Assembly (NCBI RefSeq): GCF_028858725.1
Contig: NC_084775.1
Coordinates: forward strand, 15,893,597 to 15,957,596
DNA: 64,000 nucleotides
Direction: 5' to 3'
DNA from: Colius striatus
Taxonomy: Eukaryota > Chordata > Aves > Coliiformes > Coliidae
A program made the position numbers and the translations under genes. Numbering within the stretch: the first letter of the stretch is position 1; every line of letters begins with the position of its first letter. The notes beneath the pieces were generated by a model, which was not told the origin of the DNA, searched no databases, and saw only the letters and a program-made list of their open reading frames with translations. Shown here piece after piece: positions 36,001-48,000 of the stretch.

Positions 36001-39000
36001 GCAGTTCCCCAGCTTTGCTGAGAGGAGGGAAAAAGCTGATGGACCTGGAGTCAGGTCAGTTCCCATGAGGATAAAATAAATGACTCATGGTGCATTAAAA
36101 AGTAATAAGCAAAGCAGCCCAGTCTGAGGAGCCTGGGTAAAGCACAGCAGCCCGTGTGCTTTCAGAGAGCTGATCAGCAATTACAGGCTTCATTAATGCA
36201 ACATTTTGCTTATTTAAAGTCATTCCTTAATGACTCAGTTCTCTGGCTGCTGAGACCTCTGTGTGTCTGCCCCAAACACGGTGGCAATCCCAGGGGGATC
36301 CAGCGTCCACCCCTGGGGCAGCTCCACTGACTCAGCAGGAGGGTACCTAGAGGGGCTGGGGCACCTAAACATGTTGTCCTTTGATGGGATGTCTCTGGGT
36401 GAGGTGAGAGGGGCCGTGGGGGGTCTCACAGCTGCCTCTGCCTGCAGCTCAGCTCGGTGCAGGCAGCGTGGGAGGAAGCCAGGCATGCGGCGGGGCGGCT
36501 GCGGCGGCGCTGTGGGCGCATGGCCTGCGAGCTGGAGGATGCACGGGTGCTCGCTGAGAGCCAGCAGAGCCGCAGCCACGAGCTGGAGAAGAGGCAGAAG
36601 AAGTAAGGCTGGTGGGAGCACTGCAGGGGGCTGGGCACAGGGGTGCTTGGGGTGGCTGTGAGGGGTTCCTGGAAGCGCTGCTGTGCTCATCTGCTTCAAC
36701 TGCAGGAGCTTGCACCAGGGCAGGAGGGTATTTTTACTTCCCGTTGCTGTGTGGCTGTGACATGCTGCTGTAACAGCAGCTCTGGGGAGGGGGTTGCTTG
36801 GTGCTTCTGTGTCCCCAGGTGCTGGGGACCCTTGTGCTGGAGTGTCCCAGACTTTGATGTGCCTGTGCTGGGAGCAGTGCTGGCAAACCAGGCACCTGGT
36901 GTGGAGGAGAGGAGTGCCGTGGCTATGAAACAGCCCCCAGTGTTTTACTGCTGCTGTTTGGTACCTGTGAAGGTAATAGGTTTTCTGCCCCAAAACAAGA
37001 TACCAAGACCAAGGAGGCACAGAAAACCTGAGAAAACACCAACCATTTACACATGGTCTGTGCTTGCCCTTGGTGAGACAATGGCTGTGGACTGAGGCTG
37101 GGGCTCACCAGAGATAAAAGGTGCTGAGAGGCTCCCAGGATTGTTGTGGCAACACTTCCTGAGCTGAAACCAAACCCTTAGTGCAGTGGAGTCCTGGACA
37201 GCCCTGGGGAGGGGGCTGCTGCCCACACAAGGATGCATTTCAGGCTGTTTGGGGTCTGAGGCAGCTGATCACTGTGGTTTCCTGTGCTCTGCTCTTGCCC
37301 ACCACCTGTGTGCACCTCATGCTGCTTCCCTCATTAGGGATTCATGAAATGCTGGCAGCACTTTGCAGACAATAGGCTTTTCTCTTTTTTTTTACCCTCT
37401 CAGAAGCACTTGGGAAGTCCAGTGCTGGGAGAAGTGCTGCTGCTGCAGCTGCTGCCTCTGCCTGTCTTGGCAGCTCCTTGGCAGCTCCAGACCCCCTCGG
37501 GAGAGGTGACGGGTGTTTCTCCCCCCAGGTTTGACCTGCAGTTAGCCCAGGCCCTGGGGGAATCTGCCTTTGAGAAGAGCCTCCGTGAAAAACTGTCCCA
37601 GGAGAACACCAGCATCCGATGGGAGATGGGAAAACTTCAGCAGAGCTTAGAGGTAAGAGGAAAATGTCTCACTTTGCTGCATTATATCCAGTTTTGGAAA
37701 CAGCTCTCAGAGCAAAGCCGTTATCTTTGCAATTAGAGGCAATCAGGCACAGACCCAGCAACTGGATCCCAGCTTCTTTTAGCACAGTTCTAGGATGTGC
37801 CTGGTGTATTTAAATCACATTATCCTCTGCCAGAAGAAGGGCTATCACATCCACGAGTGATACCCATCCTATGGTTTAGCTAATTAAGGCCACTCTCATT
37901 GTCACTTAAGTCACTTATGCTCTTCTTCAAGCTTCTCCCTGCAATCTCAGCTGGAGGAAGCTGCACGTTTGTGTCCCTGAACCTGATGTCCCTGCAGTGG
38001 CATGGCTGGGGGGAGCTGGGGATGGGACTGGGGGGAAGCTGCTGCCCGTGCAGTGGGGGATGTGGGCAGCATTGCTGGGGGACAGCCCATGGAGAGGGAA
38101 GGAGGGGGCAGGAGCCAGAGGACAAAATTGAGAGGGCAAAGGCTGCTGGGGGCACATGTCGGGTCCAGGGAGGGGGCTGACCCAGAGCTGCTGCTTCTGA
38201 TGGCCATGTGGGTGTAGGGTGGGGTGGTTGTGCAAGCCCCTTGCCCTGCACTTGGGGCTGGGCTGCTGACCGGCCGCTCTGCCCCTGCCGAGCAGCAGAA
38301 GGAGGCAGAGGCCAGCAGCCTGGCGCAGGAGGTGGCCACGCTGGCCGGCCGGGTGCAGGAGCTCAGCGCGCCCGGTGCCCGGGATGCCAACGCCGTGCCC
38401 GCGCTCAGGAAGCAGCTCTGGGACCTGGAGGCCGGTGCTGCTGAGCAGCAGAAGGAGCTGGGGCGGCAAACGGCCGCCGTGGAGCAGCTGGAGCAGGTAG
38501 CGTGGCTCTGGCCGGGCAGGGCTCCGTGTGCCGGGGCTGTGCCGTCCCACACCGGCGTGCTGAGCCTCCCCTGGGCCCCGGGGCTGTGCAGCTGCTGCAC
38601 CTTCACCTTTGGGTCTTTCAGCTCCATCAGAGGCTGGAGCTGGAGATGGAGCGGATGAAGCAGATCCACCAGAAGGAGCTGGAGGACAAGGACGAGGAGC
38701 TGGAGGACGTGCGGCAGTCCTGCCAGAGGAGGGTAGGTCGGCACCCCGGGGGGGGACGATGGTGGGGGGCCTCCTGAGTTGCCCCTGTCTGCAGAGGAGG
38801 AGCCGTTCCTGGGGGTCCTTCCTTCCTGGGGTGGGTAGGTGCTGCTTTCACACCACCCCAGTGTGAGCAGGGTGCTGTGGGGGACGGTGTGTGACAGCCA
38901 CGTGTGATGCAGCACAGGGGCACGGTGCTCCCTCCCAGTAACACCAGCATCACACCAAGGGCACCAGCTCCAGCTGTTTGCTGATAATGAACAGAAAACA

Positions 39001-42000
39001 CCATCTCAACAAAGCCATGAGGCTGGTGGCATGCACACACAAACTCCAGTGTCTCCAAAGTCCCCGGGGTGTTTGATGCAGGGCTGTGTGGTAACAGCCA
39101 GTTCCACGGGGCCTGGGGCATAGCTGGCTGTTGATGGTGAGTTAACAGTGCTGAGGCTTAATGAAGCTGCTGGTGGGGCTTTACACTTGTTATTTTAGGA
39201 AGGCAGGGCAAGTGGGAAGGCAAACAAGGCCAGCTCTGCTTCTCCAGCTCTTGTCAGCTGGAGGTGCTGGGGCTTTGGCAGCGGGTGGCCAGGCTCTGAG
39301 CATGGCTGGGGTTGTCTCCCACACACAGCTCCGGCAGCTGGAGATGCAGCTGGAACAGGAGCACCAGGAGAAGCAGATGGTGCTGCACGAGAAGAAGGAC
39401 CTGGAGGGGCTCATCGGCAGCCTGTGCGAGCAGGTAAGGGCAGGGTGCCCTCACTGAGCAGCAGTTAGTGGCTTGGGCATTGCAGTACCCCCAAGCAGCC
39501 AACCCAGAGGCCATCTCCTGCACCAGCTCCTGCTGAAGCAGCTCTGGTGACCCAGCCAGGTCTCTCCTGGCCCTTCTGTGGGGCCACAGTGCTTCCAGAG
39601 CTGAGGATGGCATCAGTTCAGTGAGCTCAGAGTGACCATCTCGGCGCTGCTGCACCCCAGGGCTCCCCAGAGCTCAGCCAAGCTGGGTTTGGGCCAGTTT
39701 GATGCCTCCCAACTGCCCTTGCACAGCCCCCATGGCATTGCAGCCCACCCTGCATGCACAGGAGGGGAGGAGCTGGTGATCTGGAGCTGTAATTAAGCCA
39801 GGCTTCTTCTGGCACAAGCCGACTGGGTTTCACCCTTTCACCAGGCTTGGCAATGGCAAGTGTTCGTTAAGCGGGATGAGTCTGGGAGCTTTGCAGCCCT
39901 GAAATGGTGGGCATGTTTCAAACAGACACAGAATGCTCTGCTGAGGCTTATCCACGACGTCCCTCCAGCTCCCAGCTTTATGCAGTGTTTTGGGAACTGT
40001 CAGAATGCATCGTGCTGTATAGAAGCAGGGTGTGATTATAACTGCCTCAGTCCAACACATCCCTTTTGTTCAGTGGAGGAGAACTAAGATGCACGAGGAG
40101 GCAGCAGGAGCTGCACAGGGAAGAGCTGGAGGGGCTCTCGAGGAAAGACACCTTCGCCTTCCTGGGACTGTCCCCTGGCACTGCCCTGGCAGCTCCAGCC
40201 CCTGCTGAGAGCAGGGGGCTGATGGCACAGTGTGGCTCACTATTGCTGTAGTGTATGTGAGGTACAACCAGAGCCTTGAAAGCAGCTGCTACATCAAATC
40301 CTGGCTTTGGAAGTTAAAAAGCCCCAGGCTGCAGTGGCAGGAGGTGGCTGTGGTGGCTGCTGCCCCTGCTGCTCCCAGCCACAGCACCCAGCCCATCCTC
40401 TGCAGCCATGGGTAAGCGCTGGGCTGCCAGGAAACGCTGCTGAGCAGTGTCCAAGGCACAGTCTGTGGGGATGGCAGGGACTCCAGCAGATCTGCTCGGT
40501 TGCTGCAAGCACAGTCTGATTTACAGGGGACACTCTGCTCACAGCACTTTATTGAAAAGAAAAGCAAAAGCCAACCCAGGGAACTAATTAAGGAAATGGA
40601 GATGCCAACGATTTCTGGTCCCAGCAAACCCCAGCCAGCTCTGCAGCAGGTTACAAGGTCAAATCTGCACAGTTAATTTTAGACAGTGAAGAGAAAAGAG
40701 AAGGGGTTTGAAACAAGAAGAGCCATGGAAAACTGACAAAATGGAAAGTGCTCTTACACTTGGATTAGTCTGAACTCAGACCCTGAAACCATGGGTCCCT
40801 TTACTTGGTGTTCTGCTAATTCTGTTGTTCTAGTAACCATGGTTGCTCTCAGCTTGAGCAGGGAGAGCAGAGATGGGTTTAAGGTGCTTTCTGATCCCTT
40901 GCTTTAACATGGTAACAGCACCCTGCCTGGGGATGAGGCCCCAGCATCCCCAGCAGTTCCCCCACCCATGCCTCATGGATTTCTGCCCCAGGGCTCTCTG
41001 CTCCCACACCAAAGGGGCTCCAGGTGCTCTCTCTTAGAGATGTGTAAATAACTCCTGATGAAGCCTTTCATGGTTGTTCCCTTTCCTCTTCAGGCTGGCT
41101 TTCTCCTGCTTTTGCCACTCAGGGATTTTTGGGGGCTTTTTTTGCTTTCACACAATGACTTCTGCACTTTCTGTGCCAGGTCTCAGCACGGGGGTGGATT
41201 CCTTGGGGGGTGGCAGTGCCTGGTGACTGTGAGGACAGGGTGCTATGGCTCTGAGGACCTGCAGTGCCCACCTGTGCCCAACGTGCCTGTGGCCAGTCCG
41301 TTCCTGTGGCCCCAGGACTGGCTCGCTGTGCAGGCACGTGGCTGATGGAGGCCTGGGGCTGGCTGTTGCTCTCAGAAGAACAGCTTTCTGATGGGGAAAA
41401 AACATGGTATTGTAGTGAAATCTGACAGTTTTGACATTTACATAGTTGATCTCCTCCCCTTTGTTCGATGGTTACTTGGATAAGGAGGAGGCATCGTAAC
41501 GCTGATGTGTAGGGATTTGGGATCTTGCATCGTGACCTCAGTGCTATTTCCCAACTGGTGTGGGAAAAGCCTTGGGGGGTGGCTCACGGAAAGGTCTGGG
41601 TGAGGTTTTGCAGGGCATCAGGCCTCAGGACTCCTCCACTCCCTTCCCCAGATCGGCCGCCGCGACTTCAACGTGGAGAAGCGTCTGCGGCGGGACCTGC
41701 GGCGCACACGGGCTCTGCTGGCCGACCTGCAGCCGCTGCTGCCCGCGCCCAGCCAGCCCGGCGCCCAGCCCCCGGACCTGGAGCGGCTGCGCAAGCAGGT
41801 GGGTGCCTGGGGGGCAGCAGCATCTGCCTGGGGGGCAGCAGCATCTGCCTGGGGGCAGCGGGCATCCCTGTGCCCTGCGCAGCATCGCTCTGCCCCGCGG
41901 GGAAGCTGCGCGGGAGCTCCCGGTGTGACCTGCGGGACCTCTTGCACAGAGGAGGGTTCCCTGTAAGAGCACTTCTCTGTGGTTAAGCCAACAGTGGTTA

Positions 42001-45000
42001 AGTACTTTTTCCCCCCTGCTTTTTCTCTTGTTAATTACCTTCTGCTCAGCGCCTTTCTGTTGTCTAACACTGAGCTCAGCGGTGCTGGGCTGGGGATGCG
42101 TTGCCATGGGGATGCTGGAGGCAGGAGCAGGGAGTGCAGGGGATTAGTCCAAGTGCAGTTCTCAGCCCTGGGTGACCTGGAGAGCAGTTTCGGGCAGTGC
42201 CATGCTTGAACCCACCGTGCCAGTGACCAGGGACAGTGTCAGTCCCCGGGGTGAGCTCAGGGTCCTGGGGGATGCCCTGCCATGGGACTGGGGGAGCACA
42301 GGGCTGGTCGTGCATGTACGTCCCCCAGGGCCAGGTACCAGGGCTGAGCTAAGGATGACACTCCTCCAAAAGCACTCAGTAATTAATCCATGCTGTACAT
42401 TTCCCTTGGAAGCAAAGTGATGGGGAGGCATGAACAACTCCAACAACAGCCGTGTATAATTGAGATAATAGTTCTGCATAAATAACATCTGCGAGCAGCA
42501 GCTGTTCCACCTGTGCCAGGGGAGAAGGGGAAGGTGGGCTCGGCCTGATGTGGCCAACCGAGTGCCTGTGCCCACGGCTGTGCCCGTGCTGCTGGGCTGG
42601 GCAGCCAGGGCAGGGGGTGGCCGTGGCAGGCAGCAGGAATGGCCAGTTCTAGGACTGGTGATTGAGCTGATGCTTCACAAGGAATCCCTCAGCATTTCCC
42701 TGATCCTGCTTTGGGGCTGGAGGTGATGCTCAGCATCCTCAGTGCCTCTGCCCAGCTGCTTCTTGCTTTGAGGGAGAGCACAAAGCCTTAACCCTGGGGA
42801 CAGGAGTTTGTGCTGCCTGTGGTAAAACACCCTGTGATTATCCCATCCCTTAAACTGAAACGATTGTAATGCCATTCCTGACGACTTTCTCAAAGCCAAT
42901 ACATCCTCCCACCAGCCCACAAACCTCCACCAGAGTAAGAGCTGTGCTCAAATGCTGCTTGCTGTTAATGGACACCCATATGGCTGTAAGTAGAGCATTG
43001 TTTCTTAATCAGGCTGAAGCCTCCGTGTTAGGCAGGTATGTAACAGATGGTGCAGCACAGCAAACTCAGAAGTTCATACATTATGCATTTGGGAGGGGGA
43101 TTTCAATTTTTTCTTCCCAAGTGGGAAAATTCCATTCCATGAAGTGAAATGGGAGCTGATATTTAACGAGAGGTCCTGGGGATGCATTTCTGTGATTCAG
43201 CTCCCTGCAGTTTTAGTGCAATCGTGGCAAGGGAAAGGCCAGTCCCAGGGGCTGGTGGGGAATGGAGGAGCCCAAAGCTAGGCAGGTGGAAAAGCCCCAG
43301 CCAGAAGAGCAGCAGTCAGTCCCTGGCATCTTTAAGTTCTCTCAGCAGCCATCACTTGGGTCACTTTTGTAATGTAGCTGCTCCCCACGCGTTGACCGAT
43401 GCCCAGCAGTAGTGATCCAACCCCCCCAGTTTACACTGGCCATGACTCCTATGGGATGGGGGAGCCCTGGGGCTGGTTGGGCTCACCTCTCCTGGCCATG
43501 TTGCCTCCCCAGCTCCTTGTGCACACACCAGCCTCCCCCCAGCCCACTCACTGCTGGGGCAGGGTGAGAAGCAGAATCCCTTAATGCTGCAGCTCTGCTC
43601 AGCAACGACCAAACATCCCTCTGTTATCAACATCCCCTTCAGCATAAACCCCAAACACCTGGAGCAGCTACTGGGAGGGAAGTTAATGTCTCCCAGCTGA
43701 AACCAGGACACAAGTGTATAAAAAAGGATCATTGACTTGAAGGGGCAGACACCTCTGTTTCCTCCACAGATTGGGCACAGACAAGCCAGTTGCCTGCTCA
43801 ACTGTTCTCTTGTAGATCTCAATCCCTGCAAGCAGTTGAGGGCAATGAGCTGAGGATTGCTCCAGTAACAGTACTTTGTAATTCCCCCTTTTCTTGAGAG
43901 AGAATTAAAAAAGATGGGTAAACAGTAAGAAAACAGCCTAAAATGCTCCAGTTCTCAGTGTGGTGCCCCAGGAGCTCTGCATCCCCTGCGAGGGAACGAG
44001 CAGCAAGGGGAGGGGGGTAGTTTTGTTCTTCACAAAGGAAAGAAAGGAACCCAAGTGAGCAGGGGAAAGAACTGGATGTTCAGGTACAGCCCAGGCCTGG
44101 CGGGGGGAGTGAGATTTTGGGATGACATTGCATCTTCCAGATGATTGCAGCCCATTTAAGATCATTGTAGCCTTAATGGCTGAGCATAAACGGAGAGCAA
44201 ATTAGCATTTCCAAGTGTGGTGTTCCACGTGTATTTGCAAATGCAGTTTATGCCACATGAAAAGCCCATTTGCAAACTCCTGAATCCTGAATTGCTCTAA
44301 TGAGGAATTACATGTAATTCACAATAATTTTGCAAATTAATGATGCCAGCTCTACCTCAGCATGGCAGTGCCAAGGGAGAGGGTGGGTGTGCTGCTCGAG
44401 GTGCTCGCTGCAGCGCTCAGCAGGACAGGCAGTGGTGGTGGGATCCGTGGGTAGGTGTGCCAGGAGCTGCTGGAGAACAAGCCCTGTCACACCTGCTGGG
44501 AAGGGAAATGTTTTCACTGTGAGCCAGGAGAGGCTGGGCTGAAGAGCAGCACAGATTCTAAAAGGTCAGGTTTCTGTGTATGTTAACAGGGGAAAATGGG
44601 TGATGGGTAAATAGCCCTGGCTGCGAGGCAAGGGGAACTGCATCAGCAGCACGTGTGTCCTGCTCCTCTAATTATCATCTCCCCTGATTTTTCCCAGTTG
44701 GAAGAGAGTGAAGCAAAGTGTGCAGAGGCCCAGAGGTCCCAGCAGACAGCAGCCCTGGAGCTGGAGAACTTGCACACAGAGCTGGAGACCCTCAGCAGAA
44801 ACAAGACCCTGGTGCGTTGGTGAAGATGCAGCCCGGGCAGGGGAGGTGGGAGGGCAGCAGCCCAGCCCTGCCCTCGCCTTCTGTAGCAATAATCAACTTT
44901 TTTACTAAATCAGCAATAAGCAGCACAGCCGCTAAATCACTGAGCACAGTTACTGAATCCCACAGCCTCACTGGGGACCACAGCCCCCGGGGGAGGAGGG

Positions 45001-48000
45001 TAATGGCTGGATAAAGTTACTCCAAGGATGCAGGAGCTCCCTTTGCCTCTCCCAGTGCAGGCAGGAGGTGGGGGGCTGGCAGGGGGATGTGGGGGGCACT
45101 GCTGTGGGATATGAGTCAGCATCCCCATGGGCCCTCCTGCAGGTGGATGAGCAGCTGTACCAGCTGCAGCACGAGAGAGCTGACCTCCTGAAGCGCATCG
45201 ATGAGGACCAGGAAGATCTGAACGAGCTCATGGAAAAGCACAAGGCTCTGATTGCCCAGGTAGGGGCTGGGGCAGCCGGGCTGTGAGCGAGCAGCAGGGC
45301 CCCTGCGTGCACAGGGGAGTGGGCACTCCGGGAAGCAGATGCTGTGATGAGAGGAAGGGATGGCTCAAGGCTCCAGGTCCTCTCACCCCCTGTTTTGAGT
45401 CTTTTTCTCAAGAGTTATCTTGGCTTTAGTTTCACAAGTTGGGAAGTCCTACTGCATCCACCTCTGGGTCCTTTTCTACTCTGTCTTTCACTGTTTTCTC
45501 ACTCTGAGCTTGAGAAGTGCTGACAGCCAGCCCTGGGGCTTTCTGCACGATATGGAGGTGAAGGCAAGGCTCTCCCAAAGGATTGGACCTGGAGCTGAGG
45601 GGCTCCAAGGCTCCCAGTGGAGCAGGGGTAGGCTGGTGAGACTGACAGTTCACAGTCTGATGCCCCTTTGCAGTGATGTTACGGAGCCAGGAGTCTGTAT
45701 CTGAAAGGACCCCAAGGGCAGAAATGACCTTGGCAATGTGTTTCCTGCCCTGCCTGCCAATATTCATTTCAGAGCTCAGGGGAGGTGCATTGAGGCAGGA
45801 GTGTGAGGTCCGTGGGGGCAGCGGGCTGGGGGCCCTGGGGTCTGCTCCCACTGCTGCAGCTTCTCCCTCTGCAGTCGGCAACGGACATTGCTCAGATCCG
45901 GGAGCTGCAGACGCAGGTGGAGGATGTGAAGAAGGAAAAGCAGGGCCTGCAGGAGAAGGTAATTCCTCCCCAGCCCAGAGCACCCAGCGCTGAGGAGCAA
46001 GAGCCGCTCAGCCGTCTGTGCCCGGCACGTGGCCGCTGCCAGCCGCGGGGGCTGGGTACTGGCCTGGGGTCAGACTGAGCCTCTGCCCCAGTGGTACGAG
46101 GCCATTCCTCCTTGGAAACGTGCCCCTGAGAGCAGAGCTGGGTGCAGAGCCACTTTGCCCACAGGATGGGCTGCAGAGCTCTGCCAGCAATCGCCTGGGG
46201 CTGCAGAAAGCTTTCCCTGGCAAGGCTGTTGGGATGGAGAGTCCCATTTCTCCCTCCTCCCTTCCTGAGCTGTTGGGGCTGATGATGAGGTGGGTGCTGG
46301 TGGGTGCTGTGCTCCTGGAGTGCATGGGTTTGATTTTAAACACGAGTAATCCCATTAAGTGAAGTGCTTTATTGGAGCATAGCTAAGCTGCCCAGGAGTC
46401 AGCAGCAGAACTCAGTCCCAGGCAGCGCGGGTGGTGCTTTAGAGATAGGCCAGATAAAAGGAGGCAAATCCCAGTAGTTCTGGGTCAAATACAGAATCTG
46501 AACCAAACTTGTTTGGGGATCACTGAAAGGGCAGTTTGCTTTGGAGGTCTCGGTGTAGTGGCTGAAGGAACAGCTTGGTCCAGGCAGCTTTCCAGAGGGG
46601 TAAATTGTGGATTTTTATGCCTGCAGTCCTCAAAGAGCTTGTGAGAAGAGAAAAGCAAAAGAGACTCAGTGATGTGTCATCGTGCCAGCATGTTTTTCAT
46701 TCAGAAAGACTTGTTTATGTCATGCATTTATTTGCTGTGTGGTATTAAGGGGAGGGAATCCTTCAGGGAGGCACAGGCGATGCCATTCCATAGAATCCCA
46801 GAATCGTTTTGGTTGGCAAAACCCCTGAAGCTGCTGCAGTCCCAGCCCTCCCCTCACCCTGCCCAGCCCAGTACTGACCCCTGGCCCTCAGCACCTCAGC
46901 CCCACGGCTTTGGGATCCCTCCAGGGCTGGGCACTCCCCCAGCTCCCTGGGCAGCCTGGCACAGGGGCTGACACCCCTCTCAGGGAAATCCCCCATCACA
47001 AGACGCCCTTGGTGCACCTCACACTGAGGCGAGGGGCTGGGAGGTGTGTGGGAAGGTGACTGGGGGGGTGTGGGAAGGGGAGTGGGGATGTTTGTGGGCT
47101 GAGGTGCTGAGGCAGCCTGTCCTCACACAGCTGCAGGCAGCCCAGGCCAGGGCAGCGCTGCTGGAGCAGAGCCCCCCCGAGCGCGCCATCGTCAGCCGGC
47201 AGGAAGCCCGGATCCGCGACCTGGAGAGCCAGCTGGACTTCCAGGCCGTGCAGATGAAGCGCTTCGAGGTACCAGCTCTGTGCAGAGGGGACATGGGGCT
47301 CTGGGGGGATGTGGGGTGCATGCAGATGGCAGGTGCATGTCGGCTTTGGGGGAGGAAGCACTGGGGAGGGACAGCTGGATTTTGGCCATCTCTCCTGTGT
47401 GTATCTGCTGCTGCCCCAGGATATGTTTTTTACTGTTACTTTATTCCAGAGTCACACTGCCCAAATGAGCTCAGCCCAGGGGGAAGGAAAATAGTCTTAT
47501 GGCCCCAAAGCAGCAGCAGCTCCAGGGGAGCCCCAGGGGATGAGGGCATGAACGGCTCTGCCAGTCCACTGGATGCAGGGATGGGGTCACTGGGCTCTGC
47601 ACCCACTGCAGGCAGCTGCTGCCTCTTGCAAGGTTTCAGGGTGATGATAATGGTGGTAATAGTGACTGTCTTGATGCTTGTGGAGAGCTTTGTAACTCCT
47701 CAGCTCCATCTTGCTTCACCTTGTGCTTTCCTCCCCAGGTGCTGGTGCTGCGCCTGCGAGACAGCATCATAAAGATGGGTGAGGAGCTGGAGAAAGCGGC
47801 CGAGTCCGAGGCACGGGAGAAGGAGAGCACCAGGTACTACCAGAGGAGGATGGAGGAGATGAAGGCTGACATGGACGAGCTGGTGCAGAGGGAGCTGGAG
47901 TCCAGCCGCCGGCGCGTGGAGCTGGTAAGGGGGTGCAGCCTCGTGGGCTTGTGTGGCAGTGGGGGGCTGCTGCTGGCATGGGTTACCCCACAGTAACCTG

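Larger units (their letters stand above)
41799..44697 (+). other. MYO18B: Intron 33 (2.9 kb)
   Basis: After the 21-bp repeat the intron is mixed, with AT-rich blocks at 42360-42490, 42940-43150 and 44150-44345. The last holds two palindromes described separately. No exon is seen. Confidence 0.65.
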
